Assembly: GCA_903927345.1 (NCBI GenBank)
Contig: CAIYMO010000033.1
Location: 124,001-188,000 of the forward strand
DNA length: 64,000 nucleotides
Origin: an uncultured Armatimonadota bacterium
GTDB taxonomy: Bacteria; Armatimonadota; Fimbriimonadia; Fimbriimonadales; Fimbriimonadaceae
Direction of reading: 5' to 3'
The notes below the pieces were generated by a model. It was not told the DNA's origin. It was given only the letters and a program-made list of their open reading frames with translations, and did no database searches. Positions 38,933-47,035 of this stretch are shown piece after piece. The translations under genes and the position numbers were made by a program. Numbering within the stretch: the first letter of the stretch is position 1; each line of letters begins with the position of its first letter.

Positions 38933-40897
38933 GTGATCGCTGTCAGTCTTTTGCTTTCCACCCTGCCCCAAGCTACGCTACGGCTCCCCGCACTCTTTAC
39001 CGACCATATGGTCGTCCAGCGAGGGAAGCCGGTGAACATTTGGGGATGGGATTCCCCCGGGCAAAAAGTCACCGTCAGCTTAGGCGGCAAGTCAGTTTCT
39101 AGCACCGCAGACGCCAACGGTAAGTTCATGCTCGCGGTACCCAAGCTAACCGCTGGCGGTCCGTACACCCTCGAAGTGACCGGTTCGACAACCGTTAAAG
39201 TCAGCGATGTTCTCGTCGGAGAAGTCTGGGTCTGTTCTGGCCAATCCAACATGGAGTGGATCCTCGCCAACAGCATGTTCCGTGAAGAGACGAAGAAAGC
39301 CGCTGATCCTTCCGTCCGAATGTTCACAGTCACAAAGCGAGTGTCGCAACAGCCCGAAGTTGACGTGGTCGGATCGTGGATTCCTTCCGCTGCAAACTCG
39401 GTTGACTCCTTCAGTGCCGTCGGCTTGGCGTTTGCAAACAAACTTCGACGTGAGCTCAATGTCCCGATCGGTATGATCCACACCTCTTGGGGAGGTACTC
39501 CCGCTGAGGCCTGGACTCCAGGTTACATCTTTGCGGATGCGGGGAGCGCAACCCAAGGCAGCCTGCTCAACAACATGCTCGGCCCGATCTCGAATGTGCT
39601 GGCAGCGGGAACCAAAAACATGGACTCGGCGATCAAGGACTACCAAGCCAAGGTCGATGTCTATCAACAGCGCGCGCTTCCGCAATTCCTTGGTCAAATT
39701 GACACAGGCTGGACGCGCGGCGACTTTAATGATAGTCAGTGGGAGAAAGGCTCAATGCCCATCACGTTCGATGCAAACTTTGATGGTGGCTACTACTTCC
39801 GTCGCAAGGTCACCCTCACCGCAAGCCAGGCGAGTGCGAAAGTGCTTTCGCTAGGAGCGATTGACGACTTCGACCGGACGTTCGTCAACGGAACAGAAGT
39901 TGGTCGAACGGACATGAAGACTCTCAACTTTTGGGAGTCGCCACGGTCCTATCAGATTCCTGCTGGGCTTCTCCACGAGGGCGAGAATACAATTGCGGTC
40001 TTCGCCTACGATACAGGCGGCGCAGGCGGCTTCACCAGCACTCCCAACACCATCAAACTGGGAGATCTCGTGATCGCAAGCGATTGGAGGTTCATGAAGG
40101 GCGAAGTGTATAGACCGGTCGCACCCGAGGTCGCTGGCCAACAACCTCAGTCCCCGCAAGGCGCGAACTCACCAAACTTCCCCTGCGCGCTGTACAACGG
40201 CATGCTCGCCCCGCTTGCTCCGTACTCAATCAAGGGCGCGATCTGGTACCAAGGCGAGTCAAACGCCGGAAAGGCTGTCCAGTATGCGACGCTGCTAAGC
40301 GAGATGATTCGAGGATGGCGCAAAGACTTCGGTCAAGGCAACTTCTCCTTCTACACGGCTCAGCTTGCCAACTTTATGGCACCGAATCGTGACCAATTTG
40401 ACTCTGCCTGGGCAGAGCTACGCAATTCACAGGACATTGTCGGTCAGGAGCCTAATGGCGGAACGGCAACCATCATTGACATTGGTGACGACAAGGACAT
40501 CCACCCACGCAACAAGCGAGATGTTGGCGAACGGCTCGCCCGCATTGCCCTCCGAAAGGACTACGGCAAGAAGATCGAGTGGCAGGGGCCACGGTTCAAA
40601 TCGATGAGTGCAAAGGGCGACGAAATCACCATTATGATGGATCATGCAGCCGGTCTTAAAACCGCGGACGGACAAGAGCCACGCTGCTTCGCCATCGCAG
40701 GGTTTGACAAGAAGTGGAAATGGGCGTCAGCTCGGATCGAAGGCAACAAGATCATCCTCAAGAGAACAGGCGATGAGGCAATGGTGCGCTATGCTTGGCA
40801 AGACAACCCTCCAGTCAACCTCATCAACTCCGACGGCCTCCCAGCAATGCCATTCCGGACCGACTCTCTCCCGCTAATCACGCGTTCAAATCGTTAG
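38933..40897 (+). CDS. Sialate O-acetylesterase-like SGNH hydrolase, secreted
   Basis: A 654-aa protein with a short signal peptide and then LRLPALFTDHMVVQRG, which begins most members of this family. The SGNH blocks are CSGQSNMEW (Ser near residue 102), WYQGESNAG and the C-terminal DIHPRNKRDVG. An inserted beta-sandwich (about 235-380, GH2-like ligand-binding jelly roll) splits the hydrolase domain, as in many xylan or sialate esterases. It probably removes acetyl groups from polysaccharide. It converges on a paralogue. Confidence 0.88.
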   Translation: MIAVSLLLSTLPQATLRLPALFTDHMVVQRGKPVNIWGWDSPGQKVTVSLGGKSVSSTADANGKFMLAVPKLTAGGPYTLEVTGSTTVKVSDVLVGEVWVCSGQSNMEWILANSMFREETKKAADPSVRMFTVTKRVSQQPEVDVVGSWIPSAANSVDSFSAVGLAFANKLRRELNVPIGMIHTSWGGTPAEAWTPGYIFADAGSATQGSLLNNMLGPISNVLAAGTKNMDSAIKDYQAKVDVYQQRALPQFLGQIDTGWTRGDFNDSQWEKGSMPITFDANFDGGYYFRRKVTLTASQASAKVLSLGAIDDFDRTFVNGTEVGRTDMKTLNFWESPRSYQIPAGLLHEGENTIAVFAYDTGGAGGFTSTPNTIKLGDLVIASDWRFMKGEVYRPVAPEVAGQQPQSPQGANSPNFPCALYNGMLAPLAPYSIKGAIWYQGESNAGKAVQYATLLSEMIRGWRKDFGQGNFSFYTAQLANFMAPNRDQFDSAWAELRNSQDIVGQEPNGGTATIIDIGDDKDIHPRNKRDVGERLARIALRKDYGKKIEWQGPRFKSMSAKGDEITIMMDHAAGLKTADGQEPRCFAIAGFDKKWKWASARIEGNKIILKRTGDEAMVRYAWQDNPPVNLINSDGLPAMPFRTDSLPLITRSNR

Positions 40898-40908
40898 GAA
40901 CGCTGAGC

Positions 40909-40936
40909 TCCGAGAGGCGTTGCCTCGCCTCTCGGA
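40909..40936. terminator. Shared hairpin between two convergent esterase genes
   Basis: A perfect 11-bp stem (TCCGAGAGGCG and its complement) with a six-base loop. No T-run is present on either side. Confidence 0.55.
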
Positions 40937-40946
40937 ATGCGAACAA

Positions 40947-42860
40947 CTAAAGCAGAATCCGGAACGGGGCAACCGGGAGGCCGACCGCGTTGACCAGATT
41001 CCCCGAGGGGTTATCCGCCCAAAGGTAGCGAACTCCCTTCACGTCGCCGGAAACTAGGAGTTGGTTGCGTAAGATCTGGGCAGACGCCGGTGCCCAATTC
41101 CCGTCTTCTTCAAGAACTTCGAGTCCAGAGAGATCATAACCGTCCCGAGTTTTTAGCGCGCCATACGCGTCCTGGAACACAATGCGAATATGCCCTGCTT
41201 CGCGCTTTGCCGAGATTACGGTCGGGCAGAACGATGGAGTCCCTTTCCGATACACGCGCGAAAGAGCAAACCCTGCTAGCCGACGTCCCACCTCCCGCTT
41301 GCGGATTGGGTGGATTGTCTCTGCATCGCCGAGGTCAATCGAGGGAGCCATACCGGTCATTGGCAGCCTAAGAGCTGACTCCTGAGCTTCTCGCAATTCT
41401 GCCCATTCGGCCTTCTCGGGCTTTGACGTCTTGCCGTATCCCGGAAGTTGAACGTAAAAGAAGGGAAGTGCAGGCTCTTTCCAGCGCGCTCGCCAGTCCG
41501 TGATCATCGCCGGGAACAGTTCGCCGTACATGGGTGCCGCACCAACATTAGCTTCGCCCTGATACCAAAGAATCCCCTTAATTCCGTAAGGAATCAAGGG
41601 GGCAATCATGCCGTGGAATGCACCGCTAGGGGCGTTTCGATCGCCGGGTCCCATCGGCCGGATGGGTCGGCGTTCCTCTTCAGCTGAGGGAGGCTCGATC
41701 ACCTGCTCGTTGCGCGTCTTCCAAGTTGTGTTGAGGTCCATCGATGCGCCACCATCGACAGAAGTGAGCTTAATGTCTGGGCCAAGAAGACCTCCCTCAC
41801 CAGACCGGTTCCAGACCCGAATCGCTATGACATTCTCGCCTTCACGAAGCACTCCAGGACCCACGTAGTACGCGCGGGGTTTGAATCGCCCCATCGTCGC
41901 GCCCACCTTTAATCCGTTCACATAGGAAGAATCGTCCGTGCCAACGAATCCCAGCTCAAGCCGAATCCCCTTGCCCTTCCACACCTTCGGCAGCGTAAAG
42001 TGGTGGCGATACCAGACTGCTCCATCCACGTCGCGCCCTTCGATCTGCTCCCACGGTGTCGGCAACGCGACCTCTGACCAGGACGAGTCATCAAACTCTC
42101 GGCGACCCCAACCTTTGTCAAATCCTTGGTTACCCGGATCCTTCTTCTCATTGGCGCTGTCCCATTGGTTCACCGACTCCTGCCACTGCGAGAGTCTCTC
42201 GCGATAGCCGCTGAGGGATGCGATGTACTCGTCCACGATGGGCCGTAGCTTTGGGTTGGATTCCATCGAAGACTGACTCATCCACGATTCGATCTTGGTT
42301 CCACCCCACGTGGCTTGAATGATCCCGATCGGGACCTTGACGGTCTTTTGAACTTCGAGGGCGAAGGAGGTTGCGACGGCGCTCCACTTGTTCACGGTGT
42401 CTTTGCTTCCGACCGTCCAGTTTCCGCGAATCTCCTTTTCAGGGGCGCTGGAGGAGGCTTGGACAACTTTGAAGCATCGGATCTGCGGTGTAATTTCCTT
42501 GCGAATATCGGCTGCCTCGCGAGATCTCGCTACCGGCCACTCCATATTCGACTGCCCTGAAGCGAGCCAGACATCCCCGACCATCACGTCGCGAACAACG
42601 ACCTCTTGTCCGCCCGAACGCATTTTGAGCACATGGGGCCCACCGGCGGCGGCCGGAGGCATCTTGAGCCGCCAAACGCCTTCGGGGCGCACCAATGCTT
42701 GGGCGCGAAAGACCCCAAACTCAACTTCTACAGTTGAGCCAGGAACGCCAAGCCCAAAAATGGGGACCGAGATGTTGCGAGGCAACACCATGTGGTCCGT
42801 AAAAAGGGCCGCGGGTCGCAGGAAAACCTGCGTGCCGACTAGTAAATTTGCGAGTATCAG
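40947..42860 (-). CDS. Sialate O-acetylesterase-like SGNH hydrolase with apparent CTG start
   Basis: A paralogue of the convergent gene: SGQSNMEW, WYQGEANVG and ETIHPIRKREVG are the SGNH blocks, with the same inserted jelly-roll domain. The first ordinary start codon (ATG 42791) falls inside the conserved ALFTDHMVLPR segment. The frame continues upstream to a stop at 42866-42864 and encodes a plausible signal peptide (LILANLLVGTQVFLRPAAL), but contains no ATG, GTG or TTG. CTG at 42860 lies seven bases after a perfect TATAAT and is the likely start. If an annotation insists on an ordinary start, use 42791. Confidence 0.75.
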   Translation of the reverse strand: MILANLLVGTQVFLRPAALFTDHMVLPRNISVPIFGLGVPGSTVEVEFGVFRAQALVRPEGVWRLKMPPAAAGGPHVLKMRSGGQEVVVRDVMVGDVWLASGQSNMEWPVARSREAADIRKEITPQIRCFKVVQASSSAPEKEIRGNWTVGSKDTVNKWSAVATSFALEVQKTVKVPIGIIQATWGGTKIESWMSQSSMESNPKLRPIVDEYIASLSGYRERLSQWQESVNQWDSANEKKDPGNQGFDKGWGRREFDDSSWSEVALPTPWEQIEGRDVDGAVWYRHHFTLPKVWKGKGIRLELGFVGTDDSSYVNGLKVGATMGRFKPRAYYVGPGVLREGENVIAIRVWNRSGEGGLLGPDIKLTSVDGGASMDLNTTWKTRNEQVIEPPSAEEERRPIRPMGPGDRNAPSGAFHGMIAPLIPYGIKGILWYQGEANVGAAPMYGELFPAMITDWRARWKEPALPFFYVQLPGYGKTSKPEKAEWAELREAQESALRLPMTGMAPSIDLGDAETIHPIRKREVGRRLAGFALSRVYRKGTPSFCPTVISAKREAGHIRIVFQDAYGALKTRDGYDLSGLEVLEEDGNWAPASAQILRNQLLVSGDVKGVRYLWADNPSGNLVNAVGLPVAPFRILL

Positions 42861-42867
42861 AACTTAG

Positions 42868-42896
42868 ATTATAGGTCGCTTTACAGATCGCTGAAG
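42868..42896 (-). promoter_or_regulatory. Putative promoter for the CTG-start esterase gene
   Basis: On the minus strand, CTTCAG (42896-42891) and TATAAT (42873-42868) are 17 bp apart, and the CTG lies seven bases further. The elements sit across the end of the upstream CE7 gene. Confidence 0.5.
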
Positions 42897-43834
42897 TAGT
42901 CCCAAATCAAATCATCTGCTCCTGGAAGCCCCTCGTGGCCGTAATCAGGGTAGATCACGTGGCTCTTTTTGCAGGTCATCTTGTTATAAGCCGCAAAGTA
43001 GGTGCTCGGAGGAGTGATCGTGTCCATCAATCCGCCGAAGAGCTTGATTTCGCCTTTGATTCGGTGTGCGAGGTGCTGCAAATCGATGTATCCGAGTTTC
43101 TGGAAAATCTCTGCTTCTCGTTCGTGGCGAGGGTCGCGCATTCGGAAGTAGTACTTCAACTCATCGTAGGCGTCTTTTGCCAAGTCCATTTCCCAGACCC
43201 GCTGGTAGTCACACAGAAACGGATAAACCGGAGCCGCCTTCTTGATCGGGGCCAACGCTGCGCAGGCCAAGGTGAGCGCTCCGCCCTGCGAGCCGCCCAT
43301 TGCTCCCAGTCTCGAACCGTCGACCTCGTCGAACGATGAGACGACCTTTGCAAGGAGCGCGGTGTCGAGATACACATTTCGGAAGTACATCTCCTCCGGA
43401 GGGCCATCGAGACCCCGGACGATGTGCCCCCTCAAGGTCATCCCCTCATAGTTGCCCCCATCTCGAGATTCGCCGCCTTGCCCTCGACAGTCCATCGCCG
43501 CCACGGCGAACCCTCTTGCCACCCAGTTCAGCTTGTGCATCCAGTCGCCTGAATGCATCGAGTAGCCGTGAAATTGGAGCATGCAGGGCACATTCTTCGC
43601 GCCTTTGGGGCGGATGTACTTCGCATAGACCTCTCCACCCCGAGTGCCCTTGAATCGCAGCTCGAAGCACTCCGCGAAGTCAACATTCATCTCTTTAGGC
43701 ACCAAACTCGGGCAAACGTCAACCTGGTTCATCTCAATCAGTGAGTCGTTCCAGAACTTTTCGTGGTCCGAAGGCTTGGGGTTTCTGCCTTGGTATTCCA
43801 GAAGCTTTTCAAGTGGCATGTCAATCAAGGGCAT
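42881..43834 (-). CDS. Acetylxylan esterase / cephalosporin-C deacetylase family (CE7)
   Basis: A 317-aa cytoplasmic esterase of carbohydrate esterase family 7. The motifs are RGQGG (DCRGQGGESRDGG), the GGSQGGAL elbow with catalytic Ser, Asp in GLMDTITPP and His in YGHEG. CE7 enzymes remove acetyl from xylo-oligosaccharides. The N-terminal oligomer segment is normal. The ATG lies seven bases behind TATTCT, so the transcript may be leaderless. Confidence 0.92.
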   Translation of the reverse strand: MPLIDMPLEKLLEYQGRNPKPSDHEKFWNDSLIEMNQVDVCPSLVPKEMNVDFAECFELRFKGTRGGEVYAKYIRPKGAKNVPCMLQFHGYSMHSGDWMHKLNWVARGFAVAAMDCRGQGGESRDGGNYEGMTLRGHIVRGLDGPPEEMYFRNVYLDTALLAKVVSSFDEVDGSRLGAMGGSQGGALTLACAALAPIKKAAPVYPFLCDYQRVWEMDLAKDAYDELKYYFRMRDPRHEREAEIFQKLGYIDLQHLAHRIKGEIKLFGGLMDTITPPSTYFAAYNKMTCKKSHVIYPDYGHEGLPGADDLIWDYFSDL

Positions 43835-43840
43835 TGCTGA

Positions 43841-43847
43841 TAGAATA
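43841..43847. promoter_or_regulatory. Overlapping divergent -10 elements
   Basis: The seven-base sequence TAGAATA reads TAGAAT on the plus strand (nine bases before ATG 43856) and TATTCT on the minus strand (seven bases before ATG 43834). The two start codons are 21 bp apart. Confidence 0.5.
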
Positions 43848-43855
43848 TCCCCAAG

Positions 43856-44167
43856 ATGATCTGGAAGTGGATTGGCTATGTCTTGGTCTGCGTATGGTTG
43901 GGGATTTTCACTGGTTACGTGCTCGGCTATTTGATAGCCGATTTTGCTAGGGATTATGTGGCATGGTGGTATCCGGTCTACGATGGCGAGCTAAGCATGA
44001 GTCCGATGCAGGTTGCTCAAGGACGTTGTATGGGGTACGGCTCGGTTTTTGGACTAGTCGCAGGAGTCTCCGTTGTCTTTGCAGATGCATACCATCGGGT
44101 CGGCACTTGCAAGGAGTCTCAAGTAAACTCCGATCCGCGAAGCGGGCGAATGCCTGACCTGCAATAG
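43856..44167 (+). CDS. Hypothetical two-helix membrane protein
   Basis: A 103-aa protein with hydrophobic segments at about residues 4-28 and 62-78 and an aromatic-rich loop (DYVAWWYPVYDGELSMSP) between them. No family is recognised. It shares a compact divergent promoter with the CE7 esterase and is followed six bases later by tdk. Confidence 0.6.
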   Translation: MIWKWIGYVLVCVWLGIFTGYVLGYLIADFARDYVAWWYPVYDGELSMSPMQVAQGRCMGYGSVFGLVAGVSVVFADAYHRVGTCKESQVNSDPRSGRMPDLQ

Positions 44168-44173
44168 CTCCCT

Positions 44174-44752
44174 ATGAAACCCCTCGGCAAACTCACAGTT
44201 GTATGCGGCTCGATGTACGCCGGAAAGAGTGAGGAGCTGATTCGACTTGCGCGGCGCTCGCTCTACGCAAAGAAAAAAGTCCAAGTCTTCAAGCCGAGTA
44301 TCGACGACCGGTATCACCAGACGATGGTCGTGAGCCACATGGGGGTCCAGCATGAGGCAGACACGGCGGTGAATGTCGCTGAGTTGCAGGCGAAGGTCAG
44401 GAAGGACACGCAGGTTCTTCTGATTGAGGAAGTTCAGTTCTTCGAGCCGTCCGTTGTCGAATTCGTTGTCCAGCAATCTGACCGCGGGGTTGACGTCATC
44501 GTCGCTGGTTTGGACCAAGACTTTCGTCGCCAACCGTTCGGTCCCATGCCCGCGCTCCTCGCGGCGGCGGACGAAGTGATCAAGCTCCGCGCGATCTGCA
44601 TGAAGTGCGGAAACCCAGCAAGCCATACCTACCGAATGGTTGACGGCAAGCCCGCCCACTGGGACGACCCCATCGTTCTGATCGGCGCCACCGAGAGCTA
44701 CGAGGCGCGTTGCCGCAACTGCTTCGAAATTCGGAAAGGGAAGAAGAAGTAG
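44174..44752 (+). CDS. tdk: Thymidine kinase
   Basis: A 192-aa type II thymidine kinase. It has the P-loop GSMYAGKSEELI, the DExx-type IEEVQFF, the lasso region with LDQDFRRQPFGP, and zinc-binding cysteines (CMKCGNPASHT and CRNC near the end). It phosphorylates thymidine for salvage. It follows the small membrane protein gene after six bases. Confidence 0.96.
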   Translation: MKPLGKLTVVCGSMYAGKSEELIRLARRSLYAKKKVQVFKPSIDDRYHQTMVVSHMGVQHEADTAVNVAELQAKVRKDTQVLLIEEVQFFEPSVVEFVVQQSDRGVDVIVAGLDQDFRRQPFGPMPALLAAADEVIKLRAICMKCGNPASHTYRMVDGKPAHWDDPIVLIGATESYEARCRNCFEIRKGKKK

Positions 44753-45418
44753 CTAGTTGATGCGTGTCATGACGAATCGGTACCCACCAAGATTCGCATA
44801 CGTCGGAGGCGTGATCATTTCAAACCTTTCTACAGATGAATCCTTGATTCGAAACCAGAACTTGGCTTGAAACGAGAGGTGACCCATATTCGGACCTCCA
44901 ATCATCGCCTCTGCGAGCACTTCGTAGACGCTGACCCCATTGAGCGACGTCGCACGCTGGTAAGTCCAAGTTAACCGAGTTCTTCGGGAAATGACCTCGG
45001 TGGGTTTCCCCACTGCGAGTTGGACGCTTGCTGTATCGAAAGGCGCCACGATTCCTGCGACGGCTCGCCGATCGTACATTAGTTCGTCTCGGGATCCTTG
45101 ATCAAGGAAGACCCAAGGTGTGAATTTAACCACGAGTGGTTTGTGAACTATGATTTGAGGGAATATCCGATGGCGAAACCCTCCGCCTGTGAGAAGTCGT
45201 TCCATACCAATGGTGAGTAAGTCCCTTTGTGGGTCATGAGCATACGGAATTGCCATTGCAATTCCGAAGTGGGCTTGCGATTCGCTGAGCATGACTGGCG
45301 AAGAAACTCGACGTTTCCTCGATGCCGAAACTGAAACGCAATACTTAAGCTCACCGCTACGGTTTGGAGCGAAGTGGATGTACGCGTCGGGCTTCTGGAT
45401 CGGCGGAACTCCGAGCAT
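44753..45418 (-). CDS. Hypothetical protein
   Basis: A 221-aa protein with no recognised motif. The frame is open to 45589, but the ATG at 45418 overlaps the stop of the upstream gene by one base (TAATG) and avoids a long overlap, so it is preferred. No signal peptide is obvious from that start. The body is rich in beta-strand-type residues. It is probably co-transcribed with the secreted protein gene upstream. It abuts tdk tail to tail. Confidence 0.6.
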   Translation of the reverse strand: MLGVPPIQKPDAYIHFAPNRSGELKYCVSVSASRKRRVSSPVMLSESQAHFGIAMAIPYAHDPQRDLLTIGMERLLTGGGFRHRIFPQIIVHKPLVVKFTPWVFLDQGSRDELMYDRRAVAGIVAPFDTASVQLAVGKPTEVISRRTRLTWTYQRATSLNGVSVYEVLAEAMIGGPNMGHLSFQAKFWFRIKDSSVERFEMITPPTYANLGGYRFVMTRIN

Positions 45419-46101
45419 TACTCTTTGCGGGTGACGGTGATCTTCACCTTGCCCGATGGAGCGCCTTCGCCCGGAACCATGTTCTCCGTTTTCAGTTCCA
45501 ACTTTTCGAGCGAAGCGTCCGATGCTCTTACCCAGGTGGTCGCGGTCATGTCTCCGGTCATGCCCTCCTTGGTGAACTTGCCTTCGCACGTCAACTTTAA
45601 TGCGTCGACTTCTTCAAGCTTTTCTGGTCCGACAAACTCAAACTTGGATTTTCCGATTTTGGACTCGTGATCCCACTTGTGCCCTGCCTTAACTGGGGTC
45701 GCGGGGTCTGAGCCATCGAGGAGGTCCAAGAGGGTAGAGATTGGGTCTTCTTCTTCTTCCTCCGACTTATCCTCTTTGATCTCCTTGCCGTCTTTGTCGT
45801 ATTTATGGAGCTTCGCGTCCTCCGCGTCGATCGCCTGCTCGTCACCGTTAAATTTCATCGAGCCACCAAGGAGTGTGTCTTCCTCTTCGTACGAGCCGTC
45901 TGCGTTCACCTTAGTGATCTTGAAACGGTTCTTCGATTTCATCTCCATGGCAAAGCCATCGGCCTCAAAGCTCACCGCGATTTCGTAAACCTTGACCGAG
46001 CCTTCCTTGTGGACTTCCCGCAAGTTATACGTCTTGTCCTGAATCGGAGCAAATCCGAAGACGGCAAGAGTGAGGAAAAGTGCTGCGCGGGAGGCGATCA
46101 T
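45418..46101 (-). CDS. Secreted protein with acidic segment (DUF6263-like)
   Basis: A 227-aa protein with a signal peptide (MIASRAALFLTLAVFGFAPI). It resembles its neighbour at 46220-46921 in layout: LLGGSMKFNGDE here against LGGTASLGGQEMEI, an AGHKWDHE/VGSKWTEE site, and a final GKVKITVTRKE/GSFVITREK strand. An acidic run (DKSEEEEEDP, about residues 112-121) is unique to this copy. The family is a lipocalin-like or beta-rich secreted type, resembling DUF6263, without known function. Confidence 0.65.
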   Translation of the reverse strand: MIASRAALFLTLAVFGFAPIQDKTYNLREVHKEGSVKVYEIAVSFEADGFAMEMKSKNRFKITKVNADGSYEEEDTLLGGSMKFNGDEQAIDAEDAKLHKYDKDGKEIKEDKSEEEEEDPISTLLDLLDGSDPATPVKAGHKWDHESKIGKSKFEFVGPEKLEEVDALKLTCEGKFTKEGMTGDMTATTWVRASDASLEKLELKTENMVPGEGAPSGKVKITVTRKE

Positions 46102-46164
46102 GTCTTATAGTGTCGTCCTGGCAACATCAAAAGTTTCTGAGTTTGTTGCATTTCACCCAAGAAA

Positions 46165-46196
46165 ACAAAAAAAAAGAGGTAGCCGAAGCTACCTCT
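46165..46196 (-). terminator. Intrinsic terminator with UUCG loop after the secreted protein gene
   Basis: On the minus strand AGAGGTAGC-TTCG-GCTACCTCT is followed by a run of at least eight T. It ends the gene at 46220-46921. Confidence 0.92.
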
Positions 46197-46219
46197 TCTC
46201 TCAATGTTGTTGCAGTTGC

Positions 46220-46921
46220 TTACTTCTCGCGGGTGATGACGAAGCTACCGGTGATTGGGCCTGGAGCTCCTGCCATTGGAACGTTGATCCACTTCTGCTC
46301 AGCCTTGACGAGCTGTGAGTCGGACTTAGCAAGCCAAACCTTTCCTTCGATAGCCGCTGGCTCAGCGCCTTGGGTCTCAGAAACCTTAGACTTAACAACG
46401 AAGGTTGCAACTCCGTCGATGGTCTCTTCAGCGACGACTTCGTACTCTCGCTTCATCGCGACCGTGCCCTTTTCTGAGTTAGCTTTCACTTCTTCGGTCC
46501 ACTTCGAACCAACCTTAACGGCGGTCTTTGGGAAGTTGGTTGCGTTGAGAGCAGCAACTCGGTAAGCCTCAGGTCCGACATCGTCGCCCCGAATTTCCTT
46601 AACCGAACCATCTGCGTTGAAGACGACAATGTTGCCTGGAGTCTCTGGGATCTCCATTTCTTGTCCGCCAAGGCTTGCGGTACCGCCAAGCTGCTTGTCT
46701 TCAAGGGTGTAGGAACCATCTTCAGCAACTTCCTTAACTGTTGACTGGGTGACGAGGTTCGCAACCACGTCGGTTCCCATGATCTGGAGGCTGCCCTTGA
46801 TGCGAAGCTTGAGAACGTCGCCCTTCTTTGGCGTGTACTTGAGAATGACGCCATCTTGGGTGGCGAGGGCGACAGATGCAAGAAGCATCAGTGCAATACC
46901 GGCAGATTTCAGTGCTTTCAT
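46220..46921 (-). CDS. Secreted protein, paralogue of the next gene (DUF6263-like)
   Basis: A 233-aa protein with signal peptide MKALKSAGIALMLLASVALA. Beta-rich, with the segments YTPKKGDVLKLRIKG, EDGSYTLEDKQLGG and a conserved VGSKWTEEVKANSEKG region that also appears in the downstream paralogue. Possibly DUF6263 family. It is monocistronic, ending at a strong terminator, so the two paralogues are separately transcribed. Confidence 0.65.
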   Translation of the reverse strand: MKALKSAGIALMLLASVALATQDGVILKYTPKKGDVLKLRIKGSLQIMGTDVVANLVTQSTVKEVAEDGSYTLEDKQLGGTASLGGQEMEIPETPGNIVVFNADGSVKEIRGDDVGPEAYRVAALNATNFPKTAVKVGSKWTEEVKANSEKGTVAMKREYEVVAEETIDGVATFVVKSKVSETQGAEPAAIEGKVWLAKSDSQLVKAEQKWINVPMAGAPGPITGSFVITREK

Positions 46922-47035
46922 GGTTACGACTCTAGTTTAGCGTGTTTGCGCTCTTTTCAGATATGTATACGCACAACCCTTAACCCGGTTGCGCCCATAC
47001 TTTAAGGCTAGGTCAAAAGACCAAAAGTTCCTTCG

